A stretch of DNA of 60,036 nt, taken from Acidobacteriota bacterium (lineage in GTDB: Bacteria > Acidobacteriota > Terriglobia > Bryobacterales > Bryobacteraceae). The stretch is from NCBI GenBank assembly GCA_016871155.1, contig VFZO01000011.1, positions 1-60,036 of the forward strand, read 5' to 3'. This document shows, piece after piece, positions 26,446-35,460 of the stretch; the stretch's first letter is position 1, and each line of letters begins with the position of its first letter. The notes under the pieces were generated by a model. It did not search any database, was not told where the DNA came from, and saw only the letters and a list, made by a program, of their open reading frames with translations. The position numbers and the translations under genes were made by a program.

Positions 26446-29400
26446 ATGGCAAGAATTCTGACGCTGCTTCTCGCGGCGTCGCTGGCGATGTTCGCCCAGA
26501 CGTCCACGTCGCAGATCTCTGGCACGATTACAGATTCCTCCGCCGCGACCGTGCCCGGAGCGAACGTAATCCTGACCAACGATGCGACAGGCGTCGCACT
26601 GAAGCAGACCACCACGGCCGCCGGTGTTTACGCGTTTCCTTCGATTCCGCCCGGCGGGTATTCGATCAAAGTGGAGGCGGCCGGTTTCCGCACCGCTCTG
26701 CGCAACGCCATCACCATTCAGGTCTCCACACCCGCCGTGCTCGACGTTCAAATGGAAGTAGGCGGCGCCACTGAGAGCGTGCAGGTCGTTGCCGCCTCCG
26801 AACTCTTGCAGACATCATCGGCCACCCTCGGTAATGTTGTCGAGCAGAAGTCCATCGTCTCTCTCCCGTTGAACGGCCGCAATCCGCTTAACCTGCTCTT
26901 CTATGAGCCGGGAGTCACGCAGCGGTCCGGCAACACCGTAAACGTAAACGGCGCCCGGTCCACGGCCGTCAATATCACCATCGACGGTATCGAAGCCAAC
27001 GAGTCCACAAACCCGAATCCCACCAACAATATTTTTCGCCTGAACCCGGACAACGTCCAGGAATTCAAGGTGACGACCAATAACGCCACCGCCGAGGAGG
27101 GCCGCAACTCCGGGGCCAACATCTCGATCGCCACCCGCTCCGGCACCAATCAATTTCACGGCACCGCCTTCGAGTTCTTCCGCAACACGGCGCTCAACTC
27201 GCAGGAGTTCTACGCGAGCGCCCAGGCGCAGAAAAAGCCCATCATCCAGCTCAATCAGTATGGGTTCGAACTCGGCGGCCCCATTCGCAAGAACAGGACC
27301 TTCTTTTTCGGAAGCTGGCAAGGGCAGAAAGTCAACTTTGCCGACCCTGTCGACAAAGCCTTTGGCGAGTCCGTCGATCTGTATACGCCAAATGCCTTGA
27401 GCGGCCTGTTCCGCTACTGGGTTGCCGACCCGCGCAATCCTCTTGTGGTCAACGGCCAGCGCATCACCCAGAACTCGCAGTTGCTTGTCGATAACTCCGG
27501 GAACTTCGCGCCAGGCGTCCGCGCCTGCGCGAACGGCGCCGACATGAACTGCGTGGCCACCTTCAACGTGTTCGCGAACGATCCCGCGCGCGTTGGCTAC
27601 GACTCCGCGGTGCGGAGCGTCCTGAGCCGGTACCCCGCGCCGAATTCCTTTAATGGCGGCGACGGATTGAACACCGGCATCTACGTGTGGAACACGCCGT
27701 TCCGTGTCCGCGGACCGCAGTATATGCTGCGCATCGACCATACCATCAACGACAAGCACACAGTCTTTGGAAGGTATCTGGGCGCGCGGCAGGAGACGCT
27801 GGGCGGCGATCCCAATAATAGCCGTCCCGCCGTCCTGCCTGGCTTCCCCCCGCGCGGCGAAGTCTTCCGCCCCGCGCAGAACTACGCCGTCGGTTTCCGC
27901 AGCGTATTGTCGCCCCGGCTGGTCAACGAACTGACTCTCGGCTACTCGCGCTGGCAGTTCCTCTTCACGCAAGGCGAAGCCAACCCAGTGTTCCCCAATG
28001 GACCACGCTTTACCTTCAACAACTCCGACGTCGACTATACGAACAATCCGCGCACCTTCCGCGCCGTCAACACGCCGCAGATCGTCGAGAACCTGAGCTT
28101 CCTGACCGGCAAGCACGTCATGCGCTTTGGGGCGGCCCTGCGCTTCTATCAACACAACGATCAGCGCGGCGATGTCGGCGGAACCTCGTTGACTCCGGCC
28201 ATTTCCCTCTCGCGCACAACGCGCGTGCCGATCGGCATCGCCTTTCCCGCGGCCGCCACGCCCACCACGCCCGGAATCAACGCGAACGACCTGAACCGCT
28301 TGCAGGGCATGGTGAACGACTTGCTTGGTATTCCCGCCAGCCTGACGCAGGTGTTCCTCGGCGACCTGAGCGCCGACACGTACGCACCTTTCAAGACCGG
28401 CGACAAGCAGGTAACGCTGTGGGCGCAAGGCCAACGCGCCAAACAGTATCACTTCTACGCGCAGGACGAGTGGAAGATGCGCCGGAACGTGACCATGAGC
28501 CTTGGCCTGCGCTGGGAAGTGAACACGGCGCCCACCGAAGCCGGCGGGCGCGTGTACGTACCCAATAAGGACATCAGCGGTTCCGAGGGGCCAGTGACCT
28601 TCGTCAAGGCAGATCGCTGGTATCGAAACAACAATCTCGGAGCGTTCTCGCCGCGCCTCGGCATTACGTGGGCGCCGGGTAACTCCCAGAAGATGGTCGT
28701 CCGTGCCGGTTACGGCCAGGCGTTTGACGCGCTCAACACGTTCCAGGTCACGTCCGTTGCCACAGCGGTTCCGGGACAGAGCTTCCGTTGCGTCAGCTCG
28801 TTCTCCGGCGCCAACGGCGCGCTGGTCACCACGCCCGGATGCAGCACCGTTCCGAATGTCCGTCTCGGTTCCGGTTTCCCGAACGAGACCGCCCCGCCCA
28901 CGGTGAAGCCGAGTTCGTTCCTCACGCCGCCGTCTCAGGTTCGCAGCAACGCCCCCTCCGCGCGGGTCTTCGATCAAAACTTGCAGCTTCCAACCGTGCA
29001 CATGTGGAACCTGAACATCCAGCGGGAACTGCCGGGAGGCTTCCTGGCGTCCGCCGCGTATGTGGGCCGCCGCGGCACGCGACTCTATCGCGCGGTAGAT
29101 CTCAATCAGAACGACGTCACCTCGCTACTGCCGTCGTTCCTCGCGATGCAGCGGAACTTGACGATCGCCAACTGCCGCGCGGATGGCACGCTGGCGAATA
29201 ACACTCCGTGTCCCGGCGCGTCCGCGGTGCCCTTCATACAGCGCGGCCTTATCGACGGCGCCTTCGCCAACACCGCCGCTTCGCGCACGGACCTGCAGCA
29301 GAACGCCGCCGGCAACATGGCCATGCGGATCGAAAACACGACCCGGGCCGCGAACCTGAGCGCGAATCCCCAGTTCGCGCAGACGCTGCTGATCGATAAC

Positions 29401-30234
29401 GGAGGCGACTCGAACTACCATTCTGGTCAATTCACGCTGCGAAAGCGATTCGATTCCGGCCTGCTGCTGAATGCGGCCTATACCTGGTCCAAGTCGATCG
29501 ATGTTCTCTCCCTCGATCCCGTCCTGGCGGCCGTCGGTGGCGGCCTAACCACCACCAGCGCCCGGACGCCAGCCGATAGCCGGAACTACCGCAACGAACG
29601 CGCCCGTTCCGACTTCGACCAGCGGCACGTCATCAATATGACCGGGATCTATGAGCTCCCGTTTGGCAAGGGCAAGAAGTTCGCCGGCAATGCCAACCGC
29701 TTTACCAACGCCCTGGTCGGCGGTTGGAGCCTCAACGGGATCTATACCTATCAGTCCGGAGAACCGTTCAGCGTCCGCAGCGGTGTCTTCACCCATAACT
29801 CCACCGGCCAGTCCCGCGCCGCGTTGAAGCCCGGCTTCGAACTGCCGAAAGCGCGATTGCAAGAGGCAGCGGGCATTGTTGGCCCGGTCTTCTTCGCCAA
29901 CGCCGATGCCTTCGCGTTCCCAGAGCCCGGCGGCGTTGGACTGGGCCGGAACGTCTTCCAGGGACCTAGTTTCTGGAACATCGACAGCAGCGTGGCGAAA
30001 GGCTTCCAGATCTCCGAGCGCGTCAAGGCTGTATTCCGCGCCGAATTCTTCAACGCGCTGAACCACGCCAATTTCCGGAATCCGCGCGACGCCTCCGTAG
30101 GCAGTCCGGCCATCAACTCGCCCGTGTTCGCGCAGGCTTGCTGCGTGACGCTTTCGACGGCGAGTTCCTCGACAACCAACCAGAACGGCGAGTCCTGGCG
30201 CGTCGTGCAGCTCGCGCTCAAGCTCAGCTTCTAA
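26446..30234 (+). CDS. Oar-like TonB-dependent receptor with carboxypeptidase-regulatory domain
   Basis: 1262 aa. Signal peptide (MARILTLLLAASLAMFAQ), then a CarboxypepD_reg-like Ig domain at about 20-105 ('ISGTITDSSAATVPGANVILTND', 'YAFPSIPPGGYSIKVEAAGF'). A plug domain follows ('VSLPLNGRNPLNLLFYEPGV', 'NVNGARSTAVNITIDGIEAN', 'NPDNVQEFKVTTNNATAEEGRNSG'), then a long outer-membrane barrel ending in '…VVQLALKLSF' with the terminal Phe expected for barrel assembly. Such receptors are highly multiplied in Solibacter-type genomes and import, with TonB energy, siderophores or glycans; the ligand here is unknown. The stop overlaps the convergent response-regulator gene by 4 nt. Confidence 0.93.
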   Translation: MARILTLLLAASLAMFAQTSTSQISGTITDSSAATVPGANVILTNDATGVALKQTTTAAGVYAFPSIPPGGYSIKVEAAGFRTALRNAITIQVSTPAVLDVQMEVGGATESVQVVAASELLQTSSATLGNVVEQKSIVSLPLNGRNPLNLLFYEPGVTQRSGNTVNVNGARSTAVNITIDGIEANESTNPNPTNNIFRLNPDNVQEFKVTTNNATAEEGRNSGANISIATRSGTNQFHGTAFEFFRNTALNSQEFYASAQAQKKPIIQLNQYGFELGGPIRKNRTFFFGSWQGQKVNFADPVDKAFGESVDLYTPNALSGLFRYWVADPRNPLVVNGQRITQNSQLLVDNSGNFAPGVRACANGADMNCVATFNVFANDPARVGYDSAVRSVLSRYPAPNSFNGGDGLNTGIYVWNTPFRVRGPQYMLRIDHTINDKHTVFGRYLGARQETLGGDPNNSRPAVLPGFPPRGEVFRPAQNYAVGFRSVLSPRLVNELTLGYSRWQFLFTQGEANPVFPNGPRFTFNNSDVDYTNNPRTFRAVNTPQIVENLSFLTGKHVMRFGAALRFYQHNDQRGDVGGTSLTPAISLSRTTRVPIGIAFPAAATPTTPGINANDLNRLQGMVNDLLGIPASLTQVFLGDLSADTYAPFKTGDKQVTLWAQGQRAKQYHFYAQDEWKMRRNVTMSLGLRWEVNTAPTEAGGRVYVPNKDISGSEGPVTFVKADRWYRNNNLGAFSPRLGITWAPGNSQKMVVRAGYGQAFDALNTFQVTSVATAVPGQSFRCVSSFSGANGALVTTPGCSTVPNVRLGSGFPNETAPPTVKPSSFLTPPSQVRSNAPSARVFDQNLQLPTVHMWNLNIQRELPGGFLASAAYVGRRGTRLYRAVDLNQNDVTSLLPSFLAMQRNLTIANCRADGTLANNTPCPGASAVPFIQRGLIDGAFANTAASRTDLQQNAAGNMAMRIENTTRAANLSANPQFAQTLLIDNGGDSNYHSGQFTLRKRFDSGLLLNAAYTWSKSIDVLSLDPVLAAVGGGLTTTSARTPADSRNYRNERARSDFDQRHVINMTGIYELPFGKGKKFAGNANRFTNALVGGWSLNGIYTYQSGEPFSVRSGVFTHNSTGQSRAALKPGFELPKARLQEAAGIVGPVFFANADAFAFPEPGGVGLGRNVFQGPSFWNIDSSVAKGFQISERVKAVFRAEFFNALNHANFRNPRDASVGSPAINSPVFAQACCVTLSTASSSTTNQNGESWRVVQLALKLSF

Positions 30235-30869
30235 TCGATCAAACCCTTCCGCACGGCGAACCGGACCAGTTCGCCCGTGCTGTGGAGGTTCAACTTTTCC
30301 ATGATCCGGCCGCGGTGCGCGTCCACGGTATAGACACTGAGGTTCAGCACGGCGGCGATCTCTTTGTTCGTCTTGCCCTCGGCGATCAGTTGCAGCACCT
30401 CGCGTTCGCGGCTGCTGAGCAGATCCAGCGGATCGGTCACGTGCTTGCGATAGTCGGTCAGCACCGAGTCCGAGACCGCCGGGCTTAGATAGCCCTCGCC
30501 GCGCGCGATGGCGCGGACGGCGGCGAGCAGGTCGACATCGATCGACTCCTTCGGCAGGTAACCGCGCGCCCCGGCGCGGAGGATTTCGCGAACATACACG
30601 GAGTCCTTGTGCATGCTCAGCGCCAGCACGCGCGTCTGCGGCGAGCTCTCCGCGATCCGGCGCGTCGCTTCGATGCCGTTCAGTTCGGGCATCGCCACGT
30701 CCATCACAACCACATCCGGCTGCAGCGCTTCGCACTGAGACACAGCCTCGCGGCCGTTGCCGGCTTCGCCGACGATCTCCATATCCGGCTGCGCTCCCAG
30801 GATCATGCGGAAGCCCTGCCGGACTACGGCGTGATCATCGGCTAACAAGATTCGGATCTTCTTGCTCAT
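30231..30869 (-). CDS. NarL/FixJ-type response regulator
   Basis: 212 aa. Receiver domain with D11/D12 acidic pair (LLADDHAVVRQG), phosphoacceptor D57 (VVVMDVAMPELNG) and K107 (GYLPKES). A LuxR-type HTH follows at about 148-208 ('LSSREREVLQLIAEGKTNKEIAAVLNLSVYTVDAHRGRIMEKL'). It acts as a phosphorylation-dependent DNA-binding regulator. Its gene overlaps the histidine kinase gene by 35 nt, which indicates a co-translated cognate pair. Confidence 0.95.
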   Translation of the reverse strand: MSKKIRILLADDHAVVRQGFRMILGAQPDMEIVGEAGNGREAVSQCEALQPDVVVMDVAMPELNGIEATRRIAESSPQTRVLALSMHKDSVYVREILRAGARGYLPKESIDVDLLAAVRAIARGEGYLSPAVSDSVLTDYRKHVTDPLDLLSSREREVLQLIAEGKTNKEIAAVLNLSVYTVDAHRGRIMEKLNLHSTGELVRFAVRKGLID

Positions 30870-32115
30870 CGGGCACCCAGGCCTCCACGGTCAGACCGGC
30901 GGGCGCCGTAAGAATACTCAAGTCGCCGCCGGCGCCTCGTGCGCGGGCTCTCATGGCGGTCATGCCGATACCCGTCGAGGTCTTTGTTTGTGGAAGTCCT
31001 CTTCCATTGTCGCTAATTCGCAGCCGCGCCTTGCCGCCCTCGTGCAGAAGGGTGATCCGGACCTCCGTCGCGCCGGAATGCCGGGCAATGTTGGTCAGCG
31101 CCTCCTGCGCAATCCGGAACAGTTGGGTCTCCACTTCGTCCGGCAGCCGAAGAGAAAGGTTGGAATCGAAATGAACATCGATGCCCGTTCGCTGCATGAA
31201 TCTCTCGCACTGCCAGCGCAAGCCCGCGTCCAGTCCGAAGTCGTCGAGGATCGTCGGACGCAGCAGTTGCGACAGCTCCCGGACGTTCTTGATCGCCTCG
31301 TCCACGAGATGGATGCAGTCGTTCACCCGCGGCGTGGCGGCGCCCAGCGCCACCAGGTTCGCCTTCACCGCCGTCAGCGACTGGCCCAGCTCGTCGTGCA
31401 ACTCGTGGGAGAACCGCCTTGCCGCCACCTCCTGGTTCTCCACCATGTGCCAGGACACCCGGCTCAACTCCTCGGCCTGATTCGCGATGTCGCGCGACAA
31501 CCGGGCCGTCGTCCGCACCGTGTATACCGCGATCAGCAGGGCCAAACCCAGGCAGGCGCCTTCCAGCATCATCGACTGCCGCACCAGCCGCGCCGATTGC
31601 TGCTCGAGGAGCCTTTGCGCCTCGGCCGAGCGTGCCGAACCGGAGGCGATCAACCCGCGCACCACGTTGATTACCGCCTCATGCCGCTCCAGCAAGTCGT
31701 AGCTGAACAGGCTCTCGTCGTCCTCTTCCGCCAGTACCCGCCGCGCTTCGGCGGAAAAGCTGGCCGTCGCCTTCTGCAGCTCCTTCCACAGCGGTTCATC
31801 CTTGGTGCCCAGTCCGGTCGTCACAATCTGTTCGATCGCCCGGTCAGACTCGTTAAGCTGCGACAGGATCTGGTCCCGGTCGATCGAGTCGCCCGAGTGG
31901 TTCAGGTTCTCGAAGACCGCGTTTAGCGCCGTCTGCTCCCGGTGTACTTCGTCAATCAGCCGGTTGGTCACCACCTGTTCGCTCGCCAGCCGCGCGGCCG
32001 ACGACCGGATCTCCTGCGCATTCCGGACCCCGGCGAAGCCGGAAGCCAGCAGCAGGACGATAACCAGCGCAAATCCCGTGACCAGAACGCGAAGCACAGC
32101 CAAAGTGTAGCCCAA
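30835..32115 (-). CDS. NarX-type sensor histidine kinase
   Basis: 426 aa. TM1 is at about 8-28, then a helical periplasmic four-helix-type sensor (about 30-180, rich in Glu/Gln/Arg heptads), TM2 at about 186-204, and a HisKA_3 dimerisation domain with 'RRFSHELHDELGQSL' where the ELHD histidine H240 is the likely phosphoacceptor. The ATPase domain has 'EALTNIARHSGA' (N box) and 'DNGRGLPQ' with 'TGIGMTAMRARA' (G boxes). It should sense an external or membrane signal and phosphorylate the response regulator encoded with a 35-nt overlap. Signal unknown. Confidence 0.93.
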   Translation of the reverse strand: MGYTLAVLRVLVTGFALVIVLLLASGFAGVRNAQEIRSSAARLASEQVVTNRLIDEVHREQTALNAVFENLNHSGDSIDRDQILSQLNESDRAIEQIVTTGLGTKDEPLWKELQKATASFSAEARRVLAEEDDESLFSYDLLERHEAVINVVRGLIASGSARSAEAQRLLEQQSARLVRQSMMLEGACLGLALLIAVYTVRTTARLSRDIANQAEELSRVSWHMVENQEVAARRFSHELHDELGQSLTAVKANLVALGAATPRVNDCIHLVDEAIKNVRELSQLLRPTILDDFGLDAGLRWQCERFMQRTGIDVHFDSNLSLRLPDEVETQLFRIAQEALTNIARHSGATEVRITLLHEGGKARLRISDNGRGLPQTKTSTGIGMTAMRARARGAGGDLSILTAPAGLTVEAWVPDEQEDPNLVSR

Positions 32116-32241
32116 CTTCCAGGTGAACGCCTAAACGATTCATTCCGCGTGGGTTCGCTTTGCCCCTTTTGTACGTGGCCACCCCTTTCCACAAACGTTT
32201 CACCCCTGGCCTATTGTTGGCCGCCCCGTTTGGTGTTAGGT

Positions 32242-32673
32242 TCACTTCCAGGCGCCCAGTATGACGCCCATGACTGTAAACGACACCACAGGGTATCCGG
32301 CGTTCACCAGCCAGAGCTTCAGGCTCCGGCTCTCGAACAGGTATGTCACACCCATGGCCAGCGCTACCCAGCCGAGGCCGGCGGCGAAGGCCGCCGCGAC
32401 GGCAAAGCTCAGCGTCGCGTCCGGGCCGATAAAGGCCGCCAGGTTGAACGCCATCAGCAACGCCAGCACGAAAGAGAGTCCAAACACCTTCGCCGGATGG
32501 CCGGGTTTCACCTCGCCGGTTTCGGCCTGCCACACTTTGCCGAACAGCGCCGGCGAGTACCACAAGCCGCCAATCAGGAACGTAGAGAGCGCCGCCGCGC
32601 CGATTGCGAGAAAGTTCAGTTTCGAGGGGTCCACCCGAGCAGTATAGAGGCCATTTGCAGTGTCAGCCACCAT
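32242..32673 (-). CDS. DUF1761 family membrane protein
   Basis: 143 aa from the ATG at 32673 (MVADTANG…); a GTG at 32634 is an alternative start and the longer open frame to 32886 overlaps the divergent kinase gene. Four hydrophobic segments are visible: 'NFLAIGAAALSTFLIGGLWYSPALFG', 'VFGLSFVLALLMAFNLAAFIG', 'LSFAVAAAFAAGLGWVALAMGVTYLFE' and 'WLVNAGYPVVSFTVMGVILGAW'. The 'GGLWYSPALFGKVW' motif is typical of DUF1761. Biochemical role unknown. The gene lies between the two two-component systems. Confidence 0.82.
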   Translation of the reverse strand: MVADTANGLYTARVDPSKLNFLAIGAAALSTFLIGGLWYSPALFGKVWQAETGEVKPGHPAKVFGLSFVLALLMAFNLAAFIGPDATLSFAVAAAFAAGLGWVALAMGVTYLFESRSLKLWLVNAGYPVVSFTVMGVILGAWK

Positions 32674-32701
32674 CAACTTACCCAAACCGGATATCTTCAG
32701 C

Positions 32702-33778
32702 ATGAAACCGGAAATCCGGCCGCTCGAACTGCGTGACGGCGGCATCCGGTCCCTTTGCATTCCGCTATTCGGCCTGGCGATCCCGCTCGCCACCGGACTG
32801 TACGGTTCGTTCGGAATCGGACAGCCGGCGTTCTGGCTCGGCCAGCTCTGGTTCATTCTGGTTTCCTCGGCCATCTGGCACGGCAACCGCTACCTGTACC
32901 TGCGGCAGCGGCAATCGAACGACTGGTTCCGCCACCCGGCCCGCCGCATCGTCCAGATGCTGGCCGCGATAGTCTTCTATACCGTTCCGGTCTCGACCGG
33001 GATGCTGTGGACCTGGTATTGGTTCAGCGGCCTGCCCGTCGACTGGGTAGCGATCCGGCTGGCTACGGCCACCTCCGTCATCTGCGTGATCTTTATCACT
33101 CACGTCTACGAGACCGTGTACCTGATTCAGCAGCGCGAGTCCGACATGGTCACCTTCGAAAAGCTGGAACGGGCCAAGGTGCAGGCCGAGCTCGAAGCGC
33201 TGAAGAACCAGCTCGACCCGCACTTCATGTTCAACTCGCTGAACGCGCTCAGTTGGCTGATCGAGAACGACCCCGCGCGGGCGGTCGCCTTCAACGACAA
33301 TCTGGCCGATGTCTACCGCTACATCCTTCACAACCGGGACCGTTCGCTCGTCAGCCTGGAGGACGAACTCGATTTCCTAAGCCGCTACTGCGCTCTGTTG
33401 AAGCTGCGCTTTGAGGAAGCCTTCCGCATGGAGATTCCGGCGGACCGGACGGCCTTCGCCAACGTGTATCTGCCGCCCATCTCCCTGCAGATCCTGCTGG
33501 AGAACGCGGTCAAGCACAACGAGTTCAGCCGCACTGAGCCGCTGGTGGTCACGCTGCGCATCGAGAACGATGCCGTGGTGATGGAGAACGACATCCGGCC
33601 GAAGAAGCATCCGCGGCCCTCTCCCGGCGTTGGATTGCAGAATTTGAGCGAGCGCGTTCGCTTGACCTTGCGCCAGGACGTGGAGATCCAAAAAGGGCCC
33701 ACTCGCTTTTCGGTGCGAATCCCGCTAAAATCCCTCGATGCGGTTAGTGATCGTCGAGGACGAGCCGCTGGCGCGTGA
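32702..33778 (+). CDS. LytS/YpdA-type membrane sensor histidine kinase
   Basis: 358 aa from the ATG at 32702 (an in-frame GTG at 32660 would add 14 residues). Four TM helices (about 16-36, 47-64, 86-108 and 115-142) are followed by the His_kinase domain of the LytS class: 'AELEALKNQLDPHFMFNSLNALSWLIENDP' with H174, 'NDNLADVYRYIL', 'YCALLKLRFE' and the N-box 'ISLQILLENAVKHNEFS' with 'GVGLQNLSERVRL'. It lacks a recognisable extracellular sensor, so the membrane bundle itself may sense. It overlaps the LytTR regulator gene by 41 nt. Confidence 0.93.
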   Translation: MKPEIRPLELRDGGIRSLCIPLFGLAIPLATGLYGSFGIGQPAFWLGQLWFILVSSAIWHGNRYLYLRQRQSNDWFRHPARRIVQMLAAIVFYTVPVSTGMLWTWYWFSGLPVDWVAIRLATATSVICVIFITHVYETVYLIQQRESDMVTFEKLERAKVQAELEALKNQLDPHFMFNSLNALSWLIENDPARAVAFNDNLADVYRYILHNRDRSLVSLEDELDFLSRYCALLKLRFEEAFRMEIPADRTAFANVYLPPISLQILLENAVKHNEFSRTEPLVVTLRIENDAVVMENDIRPKKHPRPSPGVGLQNLSERVRLTLRQDVEIQKGPTRFSVRIPLKSLDAVSDRRGRAAGA

Positions 33779-34490
33779 GAAGCTCGCCGCGTTTCTGACC
33801 GCGGCCGCGCCGGACGCCGAAATCGTCGCCAAGCTCGGCAGCGTGTCCGAGGCCGTGGCCTGGTTCCAATCCAACGCCGCGCCGGACCTGTTGTTTTGCG
33901 ACATCCTTCTCTCCGACGGCATGAGCTTCGAGATCTTCCGGGCCGCGCCGGTGCCGTGCCCGGTGGTATTTACCACGGCGTTCGACGAGTATTTGTTGGA
34001 GGCTTTCCAGTCCAACGGCATCGACTACCTGTTGAAGCCGATCCGGCAGTCCCAGGTAGCGGCCGCTCTTGGCAAGTACCGGGCGCTGGCCGAGCACTTC
34101 GCGGCGGACTACCAGACGCGGCTGCGCAACGTGACCCATCACAACGCCAAGCGCCGGGACCGGTTCCTGGTTCGCAAGGGCGTGGGCTACCACGTCATCC
34201 GGACCGGAGAGATTGCCTATTTCCACGCCGAGGACAAGCTGGTGTTTCTCATGACGCGCTCCGGCCAGCGCTATCTGGTCGACATGCCGCTGGCGGCGAT
34301 TGAGGCGGAACTGGAGCGCGGGGAGTTCTTTCGAGCCAACCGCGCCTGGCTGGTACATGTGGACGCCGTGGAGCGCCTGGCGCCCTGCGGCAAGGGGAAG
34401 CTGATGCTAGAGTTGACTCCGTCTACCCGCGAACCGGTCGTTGTCAGCCAGGAAAGAGCCGCCGCTTGCCGAAGTTGGCTGGGTGCGTGA
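33738..34490 (+). CDS. LytTR-family response regulator
   Basis: 250 aa. Receiver domain with acidic pair at 7-8 (VIVEDEPLAREKL), phosphoacceptor D55 (LLFCDILLSDG) and K-P motif 'GIDYLLKPIRQ'. The C-terminal LytTR DNA-binding domain spans about 143-249 ('RFLVRKGVGYHVIRTGEIAYFHAEDKLVFLMTRSG', 'FFRANRAWLVHVDAVERL'). The gene starts inside the kinase gene (41-nt overlap), so the two form a cognate pair. No target site could be identified by eye. Confidence 0.95.
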   Translation: MRLVIVEDEPLAREKLAAFLTAAAPDAEIVAKLGSVSEAVAWFQSNAAPDLLFCDILLSDGMSFEIFRAAPVPCPVVFTTAFDEYLLEAFQSNGIDYLLKPIRQSQVAAALGKYRALAEHFAADYQTRLRNVTHHNAKRRDRFLVRKGVGYHVIRTGEIAYFHAEDKLVFLMTRSGQRYLVDMPLAAIEAELERGEFFRANRAWLVHVDAVERLAPCGKGKLMLELTPSTREPVVVSQERAAACRSWLGA

Positions 34491-34498
34491 GCAAACGC

Positions 34499-34515
34499 GA
34501 GCGCTTTTTGCGCTC
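34499..34515 (+). promoter_or_regulatory. Small hairpin between lytTR-type gene and dinB-like gene
   Basis: GAGCGC-TTTTT-GCGCTC forms a 6-bp stem with a 5-nt loop nine bases after the regulator's stop and three bases before the next GTG. No T-tract follows on the plus strand, so it is not a standard terminator. It could attenuate or process the mRNA between the two genes. Confidence 0.35.
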
Positions 34516-34517
34516 TA

Positions 34518-35117
34518 GTGAGTGAGATGCACGCGGATATACAGTCTGTAGTCGAGCAACTCGCCCAGGCGAACCGTTGGGCGGAGCTGCTAAGCCGGGA
34601 GACCTTCGTGACGCCAACCGGCGGAGCGTGGACCGCGCCCCAGTGCCTGGAACATCTGGCAAAGACGAATACTCTTTACACGGCGGCCATACGCGATGCG
34701 GTGGCCCCCGTGCTGCATCTCGGCCGGCCGGCCGGGCGAAAACCGATACGGCCCGGCTGGCCGTCGCGACTGTTTATCGAACGAATGGAGCCGGGGACCA
34801 GGAATCAGTTCCGGGCGGTCGATAGCGTCCAACCCGCCCGGGACGCAGCCATGCCGGCCGCGCTCAAGGAGTTCTTGCGTTCCCAGCAGGCCGTGGAAAG
34901 CCTGCTGTACGAATCGGCCGATCTGGATTTGAACCGCATTCGATTCCGAAACCCATTTGTACATTGGATCCGGTTCACGGCCGGCGCCGGATTTTTGATC
35001 ATCGCCGCCCACAACCGGCGGCACCTGGCACAGGCGCAACGGCTGTGCCAACATCAAGGAAATGACACGCCGACTGTTCCTCGCAGCCGTGCCGCTACTG
35101 GCGGGCGCTCCGCCTGA
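34518..35117 (+). CDS. DinB-superfamily protein
   Basis: 199 aa from a GTG at 34518; an ATG at 34527 is equally possible, and neither has a strong SD. The four-helix DinB pattern is visible: 'LAQANRWAELLSRETF', 'GGAWTAPQCLEHLAKTNTLY' with the first metal His, and C-terminal 'LIIAAHNRRHLAQAQRL' with the HxxxH pair. DinB/YfiT-like proteins bind a metal through three His residues, and some are thiol transferases. Function here is unknown. The 3' end overlaps the next gene by 56 nt in another frame. Confidence 0.75.
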   Translation: MSEMHADIQSVVEQLAQANRWAELLSRETFVTPTGGAWTAPQCLEHLAKTNTLYTAAIRDAVAPVLHLGRPAGRKPIRPGWPSRLFIERMEPGTRNQFRAVDSVQPARDAAMPAALKEFLRSQQAVESLLYESADLDLNRIRFRNPFVHWIRFTAGAGFLIIAAHNRRHLAQAQRLCQHQGNDTPTVPRSRAATGGRSA

Positions 35118-35460
35118 GCGGCTGGCCGGCACTTGGCGCGCGCGGATCGGCACCTTCAAGAGCGGCCGCGCCACCTACACGCGCTTCCGCATGCTCTTCG
35201 CCAAGAACGGCGCCTTTTCGATCGAGGAGTTCCGGAACGGAGGCGAATTGGATTGGGTCTACACGGGCACGCTCGATCTGAGCGGGTCCAATGAGCTGAC
35301 ATTGCGCGCAACGGCGGTCCACGACGCCGCGGGCCAGGCCGCGCCGGAGGGCCGCAGGCGCTGGGAGGCGGGTGAAAGCTACAACCTGGGTGTGCTGGAC
35401 ATGGAATCCGCCACGCGGGCGCGGGTGGGCGGTATGGAGCTATTGAAGGAGCTGCAGTAG
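35062..35460 (+). CDS. Small exported protein of unknown function
   Basis: 132 aa with a Tat-like leader MTRRLFLAAVPLLAGAPP. The mature part is beta-rich and lipocalin-like in pattern ('LAGTWRARIGTFKSG', 'FSIEEFRNGGELDWVYTGTLDLSGSNELTLRATAV'), reminiscent of small proteins that measure a 'TW-x-x-x' strand start, but I do not recognise the family. Its first 56 nt lie inside the DinB-like gene and its last 21 nt overlap the convergent cytochrome gene. Confidence 0.65.
   Translation: MTRRLFLAAVPLLAGAPPERLAGTWRARIGTFKSGRATYTRFRMLFAKNGAFSIEEFRNGGELDWVYTGTLDLSGSNELTLRATAVHDAAGQAAPEGRRRWEAGESYNLGVLDMESATRARVGGMELLKELQ

Noticed and set aside
26151..26615. 154-codon minus-strand frame spanning the receptor promoter
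   Set aside because: It overlaps the receptor's start and promoter and lacks an SD and any family feature.
26815..29001. 728-codon open frame on the minus strand
   Set aside because: Antisense to the Oar-like TonB receptor, which has clear domains; the antisense product shows no recognisable motif.
34499..34515. Hairpin as a rho-independent terminator
   Set aside because: No T-tract follows the stem on either strand; the T run is in the loop.
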